Shown piece after piece: positions 1-11,436 of a stretch of 64,000 nt of DNA. Origin of the DNA: Gautieria morchelliformis (lineage: Eukaryota > Basidiomycota > Agaricomycetes > Gomphales > Gomphaceae); NCBI GenBank assembly GCA_015179125.1, contig WHVA01000241.1, positions 1-64,000 of the forward strand, given 5' to 3'. The notes beneath the pieces are model-generated. The model did no database searches and was not told where the DNA came from. It saw only the letters and a program-made list of their open reading frames with translations. The number at the start of each line of letters is the position of its first letter. The stretch's first letter is position 1. The position numbers and the translations under genes are program-made.

Positions 1-74
1 CCTTCAATCAATAAGATGGTTTTACTTATCTGAATGAAATTTTCTTATCCGAATGTGTTTGACTTATCCCAAGT

Positions 75-1095
75 TTGATTTACCCAAGGTGTTTGACCTT
101 GCTGATGCGTTTGACCTTACCGAGGCGTTTGACTTGCACCCCGCGCGAAGCGCGGGTATCCACCTAGTCTAAGAGTTAAACGCGCTCAGTGGGTTGTGGG
201 CGCTGCTGACCAATGCTTGGTCACCAGTTTGTCAGCGGAGCGCGCGAGCGGCGCAGCCGCGAGCCCCTGGCCCTATCACCGGTTTACGCCGGTCTGCCGG
301 CTCCAGGGCTCTCTCTTTAGGTCAGCGGCAAGCGGCGCAGCCGCGAGCATGAACGCTGGTCAGCGGTCACGTGACCCGTTCGCGGACAGCGTATGAGCAT
401 GGTCCATGCACGACGCGCGCGCGGTATAAAGGCCGCACGGTAAGGAGGGAACGCTAGGAACCTGCCCCACCGGCGATTCCTCTGTCCGCTGTCTGCTCTG
501 TGCTCTGTCTGCTCTGTGCTCTGTCTGCTCTGTGCTCTGTCTGCTCTGTGCTCTGTCCGCTGTCTGCTCTGTGCTCTGTCTGCTGTCTCCTCCTTTAGCT
601 GGCTGCCTGTCTATTGCTTGGCTGGCCCTCTATTGGTAGGTAATATGTTTTTTTTTATGCATTGCCATGTATTTTATTTTATTTGTAGTGGTAATTTTAT
701 TGTTTTTTTTTTCATCATAGTATTGTCACATGTGCATTATATTTTATGATTTTTTTCGAAAATAGTTTTAAATAACATCCAAAGACTGCTGAAAAAAATG
801 TATTTTAATATCAATATTTTCAGGGTTTTTTCGAAAATTGACATCAATAAGTTTCCTCTAAAATCAATGACAATAGATTCTGCTTTTAAATGTGGTTTGT
901 TTTATTGTTTTATTTACTGTAAAGCTGCTTACCAGGCACTCCTCTCTGGCTATACTGGTGGCTGGCTTACTATGGCTTTGGCTGGGCTCTGGGTTTGTCT
1001 GTCAGTCTCTGGGCTTCTCTGGCTTTGGCTGGGCATTAATAACAGCTTCTGCTTCAATGTACTGTACTTTTTTGACATTTTTTCGCAGATATATG
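75..1095. repeat. TATA-bearing dispersed repeat module, copy A
   Basis: A direct repeat of the module at 2797-3385. Both copies run in the same order: a TTGACCTTAC-type repeat, a GC-rich block with the hairpin CCGCGCGAAGCGCGG, a CAATGCTTGGTCA stretch, GAGCGGCGCAGCCGCGAGC twice, a TATAAA box (near 425), a C/T-rich tandem repeat, and finally a CTTCTGCTTCAATGT...TTTTTTCGCA block. The TATA box and layout look like a promoter-carrying LTR or a non-autonomous element. No protein frame in it looks coding. The element class is not established. Confidence 0.55.
489..590. repeat. 16-bp CT-rich tandem repeat
   Basis: Tandem array with unit CTGCTCTGTGCTCTGT, about six copies with two shortened units, placed 60 bp downstream of the TATA box of repeat copy A. 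Copy B has a different CT-rich array at the corresponding place, so the array may have expanded independently after duplication. Confidence 0.85.
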
Positions 1096-2086
1096 TCAAT
1101 AAATTATCCTGACTTTATGCAAATTGACGCTCCAGCTTAAATGTACAGTGCATTTTTTTGACAGTTTTCGAAAAATAGATAATCCTAACTTTGCTAAAAT
1201 TAATAACAGCTTCAGCTTACATGTACTGGACAGTTTTTTGACACGAAAAATAGATAATCCTATAATCCTGACTTTGCTAAAATTAATGAGCAGCTGCTTA
1301 AATATGGTTTCCTTTACTATTTTATTTATGTCTGTAAAATAGATATTGATACATGTCCCTGAGTTTGCTAAAAGTTAATGATAAGTAAAGCCTCTGCTTG
1401 CAATTATATCTCTAATATTCATTGTAAACCCTCTGTCATTTACTTATTTTGCTTGCATATACAATAATTTCACTTTGAGGCCCTTGGGGATATGCTACAC
1501 TTGGGGGATGCATGTTATTCATGGGGCACTACGCATGGGGGACAAGCTATACTCGGAGGACAAACAAGGGACATGCTACACACACTATACTTGAGGGATA
1601 TGCTATGCACACTATACTTGGGGACACACTACATGTGAGGACATGCCATGTGTGAGGACACGCCTTACATATCCTTTAAATTTTTCGATATTTTTTCACA
1701 AATAGACATCAATAAATAAAACTTGCTAACCTCAATAACACTTAAATATCCTGTACATTTTTTTGACATTTTTTCGAAATGGATCTCAGTAACTTCTTTG
1801 CTCAAGTTAATAACAACTTCTGTTTTAATGTAGTGTGTTTTTTTTTATCTTTTTTTGAAAAATAAATATAGATATCAATGAATTATCCTGACTTTGCTAA
1901 AATTAATACCAGCTTCAGGTTACATGTACTGTACATTTTTTGACATTTTTTTAAAAGGTAGATATCAATAAATTATCCAGGCTTTGCTAAAATTAATGAC
2001 AACAGCTGCTTAAATGTGGTTTCTTTTGCTATTTTATTTATGTCTATATATGTCACAAAATAGATACTGATACATGTCCCTGATAT
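1029..2086. repeat. AT-rich degenerate repeat cluster
   Basis: A block of roughly 50-80 bp recurs at least five times: AACAGCTTC(T/A)G(C/T)TT, then (A/T)CATGTACTGTAC, then TTTTTTGACATTTTTT, a short A-rich stretch, and AATCCTGACTTTGCTAAAATT. Copies are seen near 1030, 1130, 1200, 1740, 1810 and 1920. Between 1490 and 1680 are scattered forerunners of the GGGGACA(C/T) motif that becomes a tandem array downstream. No gene is visible. Confidence 0.6.
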
Positions 2087-2428
2087 GTGTGAGGACATGT
2101 TACGTGTGAGGACATGTTACGTGTGAGGACATGTTACGTGTGAGGACATGTTACGTGTGAGGACACGCTACCTGTGGGGACACATTACATGTGAGGACAC
2201 ATTATGTGTGAGGACACGCTACCTGTGAGGACACGTTACGTGTGTGGACACGCTACCTGTAAGGACACGTTATGTGTGGAGACACGCTACCTGTGAGGAC
2301 ACACTACCTGTGAGGACATGTTACGTTTGGGGACACACTACCTGTGAGGACACATTACGTGTGGGGACATGCTACCTGTGAGGACACGCTACCTGTGAGG
2401 ACACGTTATGTGTGAGGACATGCTATCC
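2087..2428. repeat. 17-bp minisatellite
   Basis: About 20 tandem copies of TGTGAGGACATGTTACG. The first four are identical and the later ones vary (CACGCTACC, CACATTATG). The gradient from identical to diverged units suggests recent expansion at the left edge. It separates the two copies of the TATA-bearing module. Confidence 0.9.
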
Positions 2429-2796
2429 AACTGCACTTTGGGTCTTCCCCCATTTCTGATTTTGGTATTGTTTCTGGTTCTGTGAGAGTGTCGTCATCGG
2501 AGGATCAGCTGGCATATCCATATAACCACATTGTCAAAATTCAGGATCCCCAAGATCACTATTGGATCTATTTCACAATGCACAAGCTTTGAAACCTGTG
2601 GATTATGACAATAGGCGCAATCTTATAATCTCTGATGATTCAGTCAAGACCATTACCACTTTGATGTCTAGAGTCGCTGGGAGGGCCAGCCCAGAGGTCG
2701 AGAGAGAGCTCTGCATGTTCGGCTGTTCCTTGGGTGCATACATGATTCATGATACTATATGAACAGGGATATATTTTGCATGATCCTATTTACCCC
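2429..2796. other. Intervening sequence, no supported gene
   Basis: A 66-codon open frame (2562-2762, +) is present but resembles nothing I recognise, has no clear splice context and is embedded in repeats. I do not call a gene here. Confidence 0.4.
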
Positions 2797-3385
2797 AATG
2801 CACTTGACCTTACTGATTCACTTGACCTTACTGATGCATTTGACCTTACCAAGGCGCTTGACCTACACCCCCGCGCAAAGCGCGGGTACCCACCTAGTCT
2901 AAGAGTTAAACGAGGGGGTGGGTGGTTGTGGGCCCGCTGACCAATGCTTGGTCATTAGTTTGTCAGCGGAGCGCGCGAGCGGCGCAGCCGCGAGCCCCCG
3001 GTCTGTTTAGGTCAGCGCCGAGTGGTGCAGCCGCGAGCTACAAACGCTGCGCAGCAGCGTTCCAGGTCACGTGACCGGTTCGCGACCATACGCGAGTGGT
3101 CCGTGCACGACCCTTCGCTTGGTATAAAGAGAGCGATGCTGCAGAACCGCACTCCCCACTGGTGTCCTCCTGTGTTCTGGCTGTGGTGGGCTTACTACTG
3201 CTTTGGCTGGGGTCTTGGTGTCTTTCTGTGTGTCTCTGGGTGTCTTTCTGTGTGTCTCTGGGTGTCTGTCTGTGTGTCTCTGGGTGTCTTTCTGTGTGTC
3301 CCTGGGCTTCTTTGGCTGTGACTTGACGCCACCTTCTGCTTCAATGTCCTGTATATTTTTTGATATTTTTTCGCAAATTGCATTG
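2797..3385. repeat. TATA-bearing dispersed repeat module, copy B
   Basis: Second copy of the module at 75-1095: hairpin CCGCGCAAAGCGCGG, the CAATGCTTGGTCA stretch, GAGCGGCGCAGCCGCGAGC, TATAAA at about 3123-3128, then a 22-bp tandem repeat (unit GTGTCTTTCTGTGTGTCTCTGG, about four copies, 3217-3305) and the CTTCTGCTTCAATGT/TTTTTTCGCA block. It ends at the broken end of Gypsy relic 1, so this edge is a recombination or insertion breakpoint. Confidence 0.6.
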
Positions 3386-3918
3386 TAGCGGGTGAGCCAG
3401 TTGTGTCCGAGAACTACCGAAACAGACGAATCAAGGGTGACATAAAAGTCTACGGAATGTGTGTGACCATCAGGGAAACGGATAGGTAGCTCTACAGCTT
3501 CAGTAATTACCGAGTTTGTACTACCATCGAATAAACGGAGCGGGATCGGGTCTACGGAATGGGTTCGGAGACTGTATTTACGGACAAAGATGGATTCTAT
3601 GAAACAATGGGTAGAGACGGAATCTACTAGTGCTTTAAAATTTTCGTTTGGGACAAGAGATGAGGACAAACTAATTACAAGAGAGTTCGGAGAAAAGAGA
3701 GCAGAAGCGTTGATTCTTACCTCCCCTACTGCGCAAGTTGAGTCAACGCGACCCTCGGTTTGCGCAGAGGTCGGAGGTGCGCGGAGGTCGGAGGGTCGCT
3801 GACTATTTTTTTGCACCTGAAGCCGAAGATTCGGCCTTGTTATTGGATGTCTTCCCTTGAGAAGCCATTGCGGCCTGAGCCGATGTGGCTTTCGGGCATT
3901 CTTTTGCACGGTGGCCAC
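3386..3918 (-). pseudogene. Truncated Gypsy retropepsin (pol N-terminus)
   Basis: The translation shows the fungal Gypsy protease layout: a serine-rich lead, the active-site block ALVDSVSTHCFIES, a beta-rich core (PIRFPDGHTHSVDFYVT) and the LGHNWLTRYN block, after which homology stops abruptly. In active elements the catalytic triplet is D-S/T-G; here it reads D-S-V, so the conserved Gly is lost. The start is not defined because pol is normally made by frameshift or fusion to gag. The break lies exactly at the junction with repeat copy B. Confidence 0.8.
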
Positions 3919-5183
3919 TCTGCACGCAGACTAGGCAGAGATTGTTGTCCATGCGACGCTGGCGTTCTTCGGGCGTGAGTTTGCCATCCTTGCCGAGCTT
4001 ATTAGCGTAGTCGGGTTTTTTCTGACCCTCAGACGCATTATTCCCCTTATGCTTGTCCTTGCCTTTGCCGTGATGATTATTACCGGCGTTGGCATTGGAG
4101 TTGCCGGAACTTTGACCTTGACATTGGTCATTGTTCTGGGGGGGCTTGGTTTTGGTTGGACTTGTCCTTGGCCTCGGGTTTGGGTGTGGATTGAGTCTCG
4201 CAAGAGGCTTCACCGCGACGTTCCCAATACCTTTGGTCAATTTTCTGGACCAGATCTCGGAGGTCGTCAAGGGATCGGGGTTTGTCGAAATGCACCATTT
4301 CATCTTTGATTCGCTTCGGCAATGCAAGGTAAGCTCGGCGATGCAAAGCCGAATCGTTGTGCTGAAGCATGGATGCAAGTCTATAGAAGTCGACAAAAAA
4401 CCGAGTCGCCTTGTGACTATCCTTCATGACGAGGTTTTCGAGCTCTACCTTGGCATCAGCAGCCTGGTCATAGGGGCCAAAGTTCAGGTAAAGCTCTCCC
4501 ATGAAGATACCGTAATCCGAGGCCCAAAGGGGCTCGTTAACAGGGTCATCAGTGAGGAAGGGCTCTAAGTAATCGAGAGCCGTTCCCTTGAGGAAGGACA
4601 GGACATAGTTCACTTTCACAGAACCGTCTCGGAAAGCTTGGGGTTTGGCACGGAAATTCAACGTGCACTGGAGAAGGAAACCTCGGAGTTTTTTCGGGTC
4701 TGAGCCGTCAAATTGGTCGGACTCCCGAAGTTTCACCTTTGAGTCGGCGCGGTCTCCTCCACCGAGTCCATTGTCGGCGAGCTTTTCCAAAGCCACGAGC
4801 ATTCAGCGCCCAACCTGTTCCTCGCCATCTGCCTCTGCATTCAGGTTGGAGTTCGGTCTCAGGGCCTCTGCATCGGGATCGGAATTGTGCTCGGAACCGG
4901 AGTCGTTATCGCCGCCATGACCACCGTCTCCGGGGTCGCTAGGGTCGGGGGACTCGCCGTGGGGATCCTCGGGAACCTCGCTAATGTGTCTGTGACCGAC
5001 ACCTATAACTCGGCGTCGAGACGAGTTCGAAGGCGGAGGGGGGTTGTCGTAGCGGTGACGGAACGGGGGGTTTTCGGGGTAGTGTGAAGCACTTCGTGCG
5101 CGGTGGGCCTCTATGGTCGGGGTGACGCGGCTACCGCGGGCATGGGTGTAAGATCTAGTGATAGGCATATCGAACAACTGCAT
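3803..5183 (-). pseudogene. Gypsy gag with in-frame stop and frameshift
   Basis: Gag capsid-like protein. A disordered acidic N-terminal part (PITRSYTHARGSR onward) leads into the capsid core beginning KLRESDQFDGSDPKKLRGF, and it ends with a CCHC zinc knuckle (CLVCVQSGHRAKEC) before an Ala/Ser-rich tail. TGA at 4803-4805 breaks the frame where an Arg codon (CGA) would fit. A second break lies near the G7 run at 4137-4143, where the frame shifts by one between the capsid and the linker to the zinc knuckle. Gag starts only about 20 bp after the LTR. Confidence 0.85.
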
Positions 5184-5202
5184 GTGGAGAGTTCTGATAT
5201 AC

Positions 5203-5615
5203 TGTTAAGAACGTAAGTCGTACTTAAGACTCAACCCGAGGGCCAAGCCAAGGTAACCAAAGTTCGGGAACAGAGGGCTTGGCTTCAACTTCGTAGGTTG
5301 CGCCCACTACAGTGTTCCGCCCTAATTTCAGGAAATGGATTCGGGGACGGGTTCGGCTGGAAGCCGAGGTTCGGAAACAAGGATCAGACAGAGGAGCGGA
5401 AGATACGAGGAATCTAAGTCGATATCAGAACTGAGGAATTAGCGTACATGATGGGGGGTTTATATACTAATTTGCAAGGAATGGAAAGAGGGCATCAATG
5501 CCCGTATCGAGCAGGAAGCAGGGTTGACGGATGATCATCAGAAATGGAGCAGGTTTATCTAGGAAAGGGGATCAGGGTGAATGATGAACCGATAGGGAAC
5601 CTGAGTTTTCCGTGA
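5203..5615 (-). repeat. LTR of Gypsy relic 1
   Basis: Begins (on +) with TGTTAAGAACG, the complement of an LTR end ...TTCTTAACA. It is related along its length to the LTR at 24574-24996 in the opposite orientation: shared blocks include GGCTTGGCTTCAACTT, CCGCCCTAATTTC and a GGTTTATAT TATA-like element. The outer end is eroded, so its limit near 5615 is approximate and no target duplication could be matched. Confidence 0.7.
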
Positions 5616-6290
5616 GGGCAGTGCCCTCAACTGCGCCTCTTTTATGACTCGGAGCTCGCCTCCGATGTGAGTACGTAGGATGTGCACGTAATATTGAGTT
5701 CTTGTCTTGTGATGTACAGTGGAATTACACCGGCAACCATCTATGTAGTTGAACCGGCATGGGGGGTGAGAGCCGGAGGTGACATGGAAATGGAGGAATA
5801 CAAATACAGGCAACACACCGGGGCACAATTCCTGTCATTTCGGATGCTGCTCCTTCTGGTAGCTTGCTGGTTGTATTTCTGTTAGTATAGCTGTGGGAGA
5901 AGGAGAGTGTCACAATGCAAAGCCAATACTTTGCATACATGACATGCTGGTGTAGCTTCTACACAGTCAGAATAACTACTTCAGCACATTCTACATTCAA
6001 TAGGGCCTGCATCAGGAAAAACCCCAAATCCTGGTAGCAGCGCCTACCCACACATCCCGTCACATGGTCTACTGTAGCCCATGTAGTTGCGCGCGTGGCT
6101 GCGTAAGTCCACATAGTCCTCTGTGCTCAAACGTCCCTATGTATCTTATGTTAGATACATATCCAAGCCCTTTCTACCATAGACATCTGCCGTCTATCGT
6201 CGGCTAGAGCGCAAGCGCCCATCTACACACCAATACATTGCGTACCTGTGCTTTGGTGGTTCAATCTTTCACCACTTTGTTCACGGTCAA
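5616..6290. other. Intergenic, no supported gene
   Basis: Short open frames on both strands show no recognisable domain, no start context and no splice pattern. It lies between an eroded LTR and a P450 fragment and is probably decayed transposon or gene debris. Confidence 0.4.
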
Positions 6291-6972
6291 TTGAGTCCAA
6301 TCAAGAGGGAAGGGAAAGCTATACCCTCTTACACCGCTTCGCTTCTAGAAAGTATCGCTGATTTACCAGAGGCGGATGTGCCGCAACAAGAGGAAGGCAT
6401 CCAAAGCACTGGAGCTGTTGCGTATCTCGCGGGAGCTGACACTGTACGAATGATTTCTTTTCCTTATGTTCTGTACACCATTCACGTCACTGCTCTAGAC
6501 AACTGTCGCCCTATCCTGGTTTATCCTCGCCATGATCCTTTATCCCAATGTACAGTGCAAAGCGCAGTGTGAGCTCGACGAAGTTATTGGCGCCGATCGG
6601 CTCCCTACCTTTGAGGACCACGATAGCCTTCCGTATATGAATGCTATTTGCAAGGAAATACAAAGGTGCCCTAACTGATTCTCTGAAAGCAAGGAGTTGA
6701 CAAATAAATTTTTCTGGACTAGATGGCGTCCGGTGGTGCCACTGGGTGTTGCACACAGGTTGATGGAAGATGATGTGTACAACAACAACTTTATCCCCCG
6801 AGGCAGTGTTGTCATCGGAAATGCATGGTGGAGTCGCCCTTCTTGTGTGCACAAATAGCAGATACTCACAAGAGCCTACTCGAAAGGGCAATGCTCCATG
6901 ACAAGAATATGTACGGGCCCAATACTGAACACTTTGAGCTTGAGTGTTTGTTCACGCCCGGGATTCTAAAAG
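6291..6972 (+). pseudogene. Cytochrome P450 fragment (I-helix to PERF region)
   Basis: Four exons can be joined in frame (about 6291-6443, 6499-6665, 6723-6827, 6887-6972) with ordinary GT-AG introns of 55-59 bp. They give the I-helix oxygen-binding motif AGADTT, the K-helix ExxR (KEIQRWRP) and the following stretch through GNAWAMLHDKNMYGP to FTPGI. This is the C-terminal half of a fungal P450 of the CYP64/CYP5144-like type. The N-terminal half and the haem-binding Cys loop (FxxGxRxCxG) are absent on either side, so it cannot make an active enzyme. No stop interrupts the four exons, so the loss looks like truncation rather than slow decay. Confidence 0.85.
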
Positions 6973-7936
6973 GTACTTGGGTTGGCCACTGTTTTGTAGG
7001 TCTCTTTTCTAACCCATATTATCGTTGCCTTCACTCTATTGCGTCAAGGAGATTCTTTTGGTGGGTCGCAATGAGGGTGTTCAGGTATAGAGAAAGAGAC
7101 ATGTCCCGTGTCCGACACAGTATCTTATGCACGACATAATAATGTCACTTGATATCCCATTTCGGTCCCCGACATGCCTTTTGTGTCCCCTTGTTTTACC
7201 CCTAGTGTCCCTGAAAAATTCCTTTTGTGTTGAGTCCACTATTCTATTTCTGTCCCTGTGCAACTCCAATTATGTCACGCTGTGGGTGAGTTTCTGTCAC
7301 GCTGCTATCACATTTCTGTCCCGACTTTTAGCTGCTGCCCAGCCGCTGCGTCTAATTCTATATATGCGGGCTCGTTCTCATCCCTGAAATCAGCAGGGTT
7401 CAGGATAATTGTCAGATCCTAGGTAGGTGACCTGGTTGGTGAGTAAATTAGCTATTTCTCAATACTTGGATCTCAGAGTTGCATCACTCTAATTGTGACC
7501 AAAAGACCTTCTATCCAACCCAAGAATTTTCGTAGGCAAATCCGCTTGTTCTCAGGCCTGAGTTTTCGGCCATCCCTGCCCTGGCATGTTTCTCTCTGAA
7601 GATGTCATGGGCCTCCCCGCAACATCCGGCCAGGAGGCAACGCGCGGCCTTATCAATAGCTGGAGGCCATCAAAGTGTTTTCCAAGGTGAGTACCCTCTT
7701 GCATCATCCTAATTTAATTTTGTCTATAGCTGTGTCTAATCTGCTTTATTTATGTGCTTTGTCTACCTTAATTGGCCATGCACCATTGACTCCAGCATGT
7801 GGACAATGACTGCGTCTCGCATGAGAACAATGGGGTTCGCTGTTCATATAACAGGTCAGCATCTTTCTCTCCAGAACTGAGAACCGTGCGATTGCATGGG
7901 ATAAAACTCTGCAATTAATGCGCAGCGTTGTTACAG
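6973..7936. other. Intergenic; possible upstream exons only
   Basis: No domain recognised. A stretch with ATG near 7604-7611, a GTGAGT-like donor near 7686 and TAG acceptors near 7730 could be the 5' part of the gene ending at 8566, but no combination I tried keeps the frame through to that exon. Confidence 0.3.
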
Positions 7937-8566
7937 GCACCTCATGTTAACCATACTCATGTTAACCCAGCCATGGAAACGGCTCCTATCCTACCCCCTA
8001 CTCATGTTCAACCAGCCGTAGAAACGGCTCTTATCCTACCCCCTGAGCCGCATGGTGATCGGTCATCTTCCCCATGCATGTCTTCTGCTGGACCACCTGC
8101 TCATCTGTCACCTGTCTTGCGCATTCCTTCGGCTGAGCTGCCTATTCGTTTAGTGCATTCTCCTCCTCCCTCTTCTGCTATGCAGCCTCCTCGCTTGCTG
8201 CCACCTGCTGGGATGGAGACCTTGTCAGAGAATACGCCAGGACAAAGAGTTCTGTTGCATATCAAAAGGTACAACGGACAGCTTCGTGCAACTGCTATAA
8301 CGTTACGCACCTCTGCTGAAAACATCGCACCTGCTGAAACCACCGTCATCGCGCCTGCTGAAACCATTTCACCTGTGGAATCCATCACACTGGGCCCCGA
8401 TACATCAGCTGACAACGGCTTCACAGAAATAGTGGAGACACTCACTGGATCCGTCAGACCGGAACTGGACAATGTTGTAATGATGCGAGAGACCATGACC
8501 AAGCACGAGCTCAGTGAACTCGAGGCGTCAAACCCATGGAGCAAGCGACTGCGCACAAGAAAATAA
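7937..8566 (+). CDS. Hypothetical Pro/Ala/Thr-rich protein, last exon
   Basis: An open frame of about 210 codons that begins after a good splice acceptor (TTACAG at about 7931-7936). The first in-frame ATG is at 7973, so this is probably a last exon or a short gene starting there. The protein has an internal repeat (HVNPAMETAPILPP / HVQPAVETALILPP), a second repeat (IAPAETTVIAPAETISPVES) and a basic C-terminus (SKRLRTRK). No enzyme motif, signal peptide or membrane segment is seen. Its location among transposon debris suggests a transposon-associated or fast-evolving gene. A short TA repeat follows the stop. Confidence 0.35.
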   Translation, partial: APHVNHTHVNPAMETAPILPPTHVQPAVETALILPPEPHGDRSSSPCMSSAGPPAHLSPVLRIPSAELPIRLVHSPPPSSAMQPPRLLPPAGMETLSENTPGQRVLLHIKRYNGQLRATAITLRTSAENIAPAETTVIAPAETISPVESITLGPDTSADNGFTEIVETLTGSVRPELDNVVMMRETMTKHELSELEASNPWSKRLRTRK

Positions 8567-10204
8567 GTCCTTTATTCATGTATATATATATATAAAGCAT
8601 TTCTGAGATACTTGACCTTCTACACCCTCTGAAATTCAATTAATGGACAAATAGTAATACTAAATTGACACGGCCATCGAACCCCTGCGTAATATAGTTC
8701 TGGTCGTATTTTTGTCTGTGCCACCGTGCACGTGACCCACCAACGGTCAGGAAAGCGTCACGACCTCCTGGTACGTACAATGGAGGTATCAAGGTTTGGA
8801 CATTTTTCTGAGTATCTACAGGCTCATAGCTTCTAAACAAGACCTGGTTGATAGAATTTGAGCCAGTGTGAAAGGAGCTACTAAATCTCTCAACCGTCTG
8901 TTGATTGCACAGGACAGACGCGTGATGTCGGCGACCGAAATGCGATATGAAATGACATTATTCATTTTAGCGTATCTTATAGATCCTGAAGCAAGGCGTC
9001 ACGTGATACAGTAGTTTGAACTTGTGCCGGTCACGGCGGCCGGAGACATTTCCAAGCAGGTTTCTCATCTCGAGGAGGACTGAACAAATATAGTCTGTAT
9101 TTGTTCAATAGGCACATTCTGCAACACTGGTGTGAGGAGCAAGCATATGAGGACTAGCCGGATTGAAGACTCAACGTTGACATACTGGAGTAGCACATAG
9201 TCACTGCCCAGGTGCCTTGGCGATGGGCTGCATCACCGAGCCAGTGGGTCGACACTGCTAGTAGAACACTTGAAGGCCCTGGCAATGTACTGGTCAGGGG
9301 TTGTGTGGTGGGGCAGGCATGCAGAACTGGCAAGCGCTAGCAAGTGAGGACTCAAGATGTTTGGAAGTCAGGCGCGCCCCAGAATGGCAAGAGTGATAAT
9401 ACATGAGCATACTGAGGCCAGAAATATACACCTTTATCACAAGACATCAATATGTCATGCGGCTTGCCATGACCTACCGCTCTGAGACTAGCATGCAATC
9501 TATTGGCATTGATCACCATAGTGTGTCTTCCTGTGTCTGGTGTAGCCATTGTCACAAGTGGTGATGATGTCACACCAGCGCCGCGCGGTTTTCCTGATGT
9601 GTGCTGTAGTATTCGTTACCGAGACAGGGAAGGATATGAGGAAAAGCCACAGATTATAAAAGGATTAAGGTGCGCTGAGGTGGATTGTCGAACCCACAAA
9701 GCTACAGAAGTGCAGACCATAGTCGTTATTTTACCCTCTGAGCTCCGAGTCGGCGGCATGTGTCGACTCGGCACCTGTTGTCTGACGTGCCAAAACAAGC
9801 GAGAGCAACCCGGCCGTTGGGAGATACTTAGTCTGCTGACAGGTCCGCCGGACAAATAGTAAAATACCTTATAGACGCGCATGGATTGAATGAGCCAAGA
9901 TGTCGGAGTTCTGGGTGTTTGACTCTGAATTAGCGCGTTCGACGATCGTTCCGGTCGGAGTTTTAAATTGAGCGCCGATGGCAAAGTTATGGACTCTCAA
10001 CTCTCATGGGTTCATAGCCTTTGTCAAGCAAAATAAAGTAGTTTTGAGCCAGGGAAGTCAAAACAATTGGCAAAGAAATGTAAGAAAATTCAAGGAATAT
10101 TCAAAAGACAGTTCCCCATCAAAGCTGTGGGTATTGGCTGAAGTAAAGATGGGAAAAAGGGGTTTTACAGGCTTTTTAATGCTTTTGTTGAGATTTTCTG
10201 ACTA
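8567..10204. other. 1.6 kb without a supported gene
   Basis: Scattered short open frames (for example 9503-9859, +) have no recognisable motif and no convincing splice partners. Probably relic sequence. Confidence 0.4.
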
Positions 10205-11436
10205 GTAAGACAGTTCCTACACAGTTACAGGGTCTATGTCGTTGGTCGATCTTGGAATCAGGGATTTCAGAAATCTCGTACTCTGTCTCGCCATCGATCT
10301 CTACTGGAGGTGGTGGAGACTGAACCTGATTCAGAATGGTGTTCAGGATTGCGGGTTAAGCATGGAGACGTGAAAGACCAGGTGGACTGCCCGAAGGCTA
10401 TCCGGAGGTGTAGAATGTAAGCTCAGGATCCAGCCTGGCCAATAATCTGAAAGGGACCGAGGTACTCTCAGCCAACTTCTTTGAGGGCCAGGTTGTCCAG
10501 AAGAACTGCGCTTTTACAAACCAGAGGATCCTATCGCGAACTTGGGAGTGGGAGCATGAGGTGCATCAGCTGAGACCTGATACCGAGATTGAGCAAGCTT
10601 AATTTGCTCCTTCAGGGTAGCATGTAACTAGTCAAAGCCAACTGCGAAGTCTTGGGCTTGGGAGGATGCGAGGTCCCGTTCGGGGTGAACCATGAGGTTT
10701 GGATTGTATCTCTTGTTGGCAAAGAAGGGTGATATGCTGGTAGTTGCACTCGGAGCATTGTTGTATGCAAACTTGGCGAGTGGAAGCAACTTGGACCAAT
10801 TGTCCTGTTGGTAGTTGCAATACACACGAAGATACTGTTCCAGAGTTTGGTTTACATGTTCGGTTTGACCATCGCCTTTGGGATGATATCGCAAGGTGAA
10901 ATGCAGTTTCATGTCGAGAGCCTTACCAAGGGAACAGAAAAAGTGTGAGACGAATTCCAAACCTCAGTCCGATGTCACATGACTAGGGACACCGTGCTTC
11001 GAGAATATATGCAAGACAAACAGGTGGGTGAGGTCTGCGGAGGTGACCATGTCGTAAGTCAGAATGAATATGCTCTGCTTGGTCAAGTGGCAAACTACTA
11101 CAAGGATTGCAGTGAATCCCGAAGACACCAGCAACTGCTCAATGAAATCCATGGATATGGAATTCCAAGGTTGCTCAGGTATCGGAAGCTGCTGCAGGGA
11201 GCCATAAGGCCGATGATGCTGTGACTTTGAATGCAAGCAAGTGGTGCAAGACTTGCAGAAGTTGATGATGAAAGACGAAAGTGCGGGCCATGTGTATTCC
11301 CGTCTGATGAGTTCTAAGGTCTTGTTTTGGCTGAAGTGTCCCGAGAGTACATGGTTGTGTTTGTACTGGAGTACTTGGAGCCGGAGATCGTTGGCATCAG
11401 GAACATATATGCGCCGTCAAGGCAGAGGAAGCCGTC
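10205..11436 (-). pseudogene. Ty3/Gypsy relic 2: integrase and chromodomain remnant
   Basis: Reading minus from 11436: an integrase zinc-binding domain (HNHVLSGHF ... CKSCTTC, HHCC type), then the catalytic core with Asp in SMDFIEQ, Asp in VTSD and Glu in QTEHVNQTLEQYL (D,D,E pattern), then a linker and a chromodomain-like tail (VEIDGETEYEISEIPDSKID, near 10240-10330). The tail marks it as a chromovirus. The core is cut by TGA at 10964-10966, where the usual SDRG would need CGA, and by TAG at 10628-10630. The upstream part is separated by the solo LTR inserted at 11437; reverse transcriptase was not found beyond it. Confidence 0.85.

Larger units (their letters stand above)
3386..5615 (-). 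mobile_element. Ty3/Gypsy relic 1 (LTR, gag, broken protease)
   Basis: Minus-strand retrotransposon remnant. It contains an LTR (about 5203-5615), a priming-site-like stretch (TATCAGAAC, resembling the usual initiator-tRNA-Met type) directly after the LTR, gag, and the first part of pol, cut off in the protease at about 3386. Reverse transcriptase, RNase H and integrase are missing. Frames are broken by a stop and frameshifts, so the copy is inactive. Confidence 0.85.

Noticed and set aside
3022..3388. Cys/Leu-rich open frames in the CT-rich array
   Set aside because: They are translations of the 22-bp tandem repeat in several frames and have no start context or homology.
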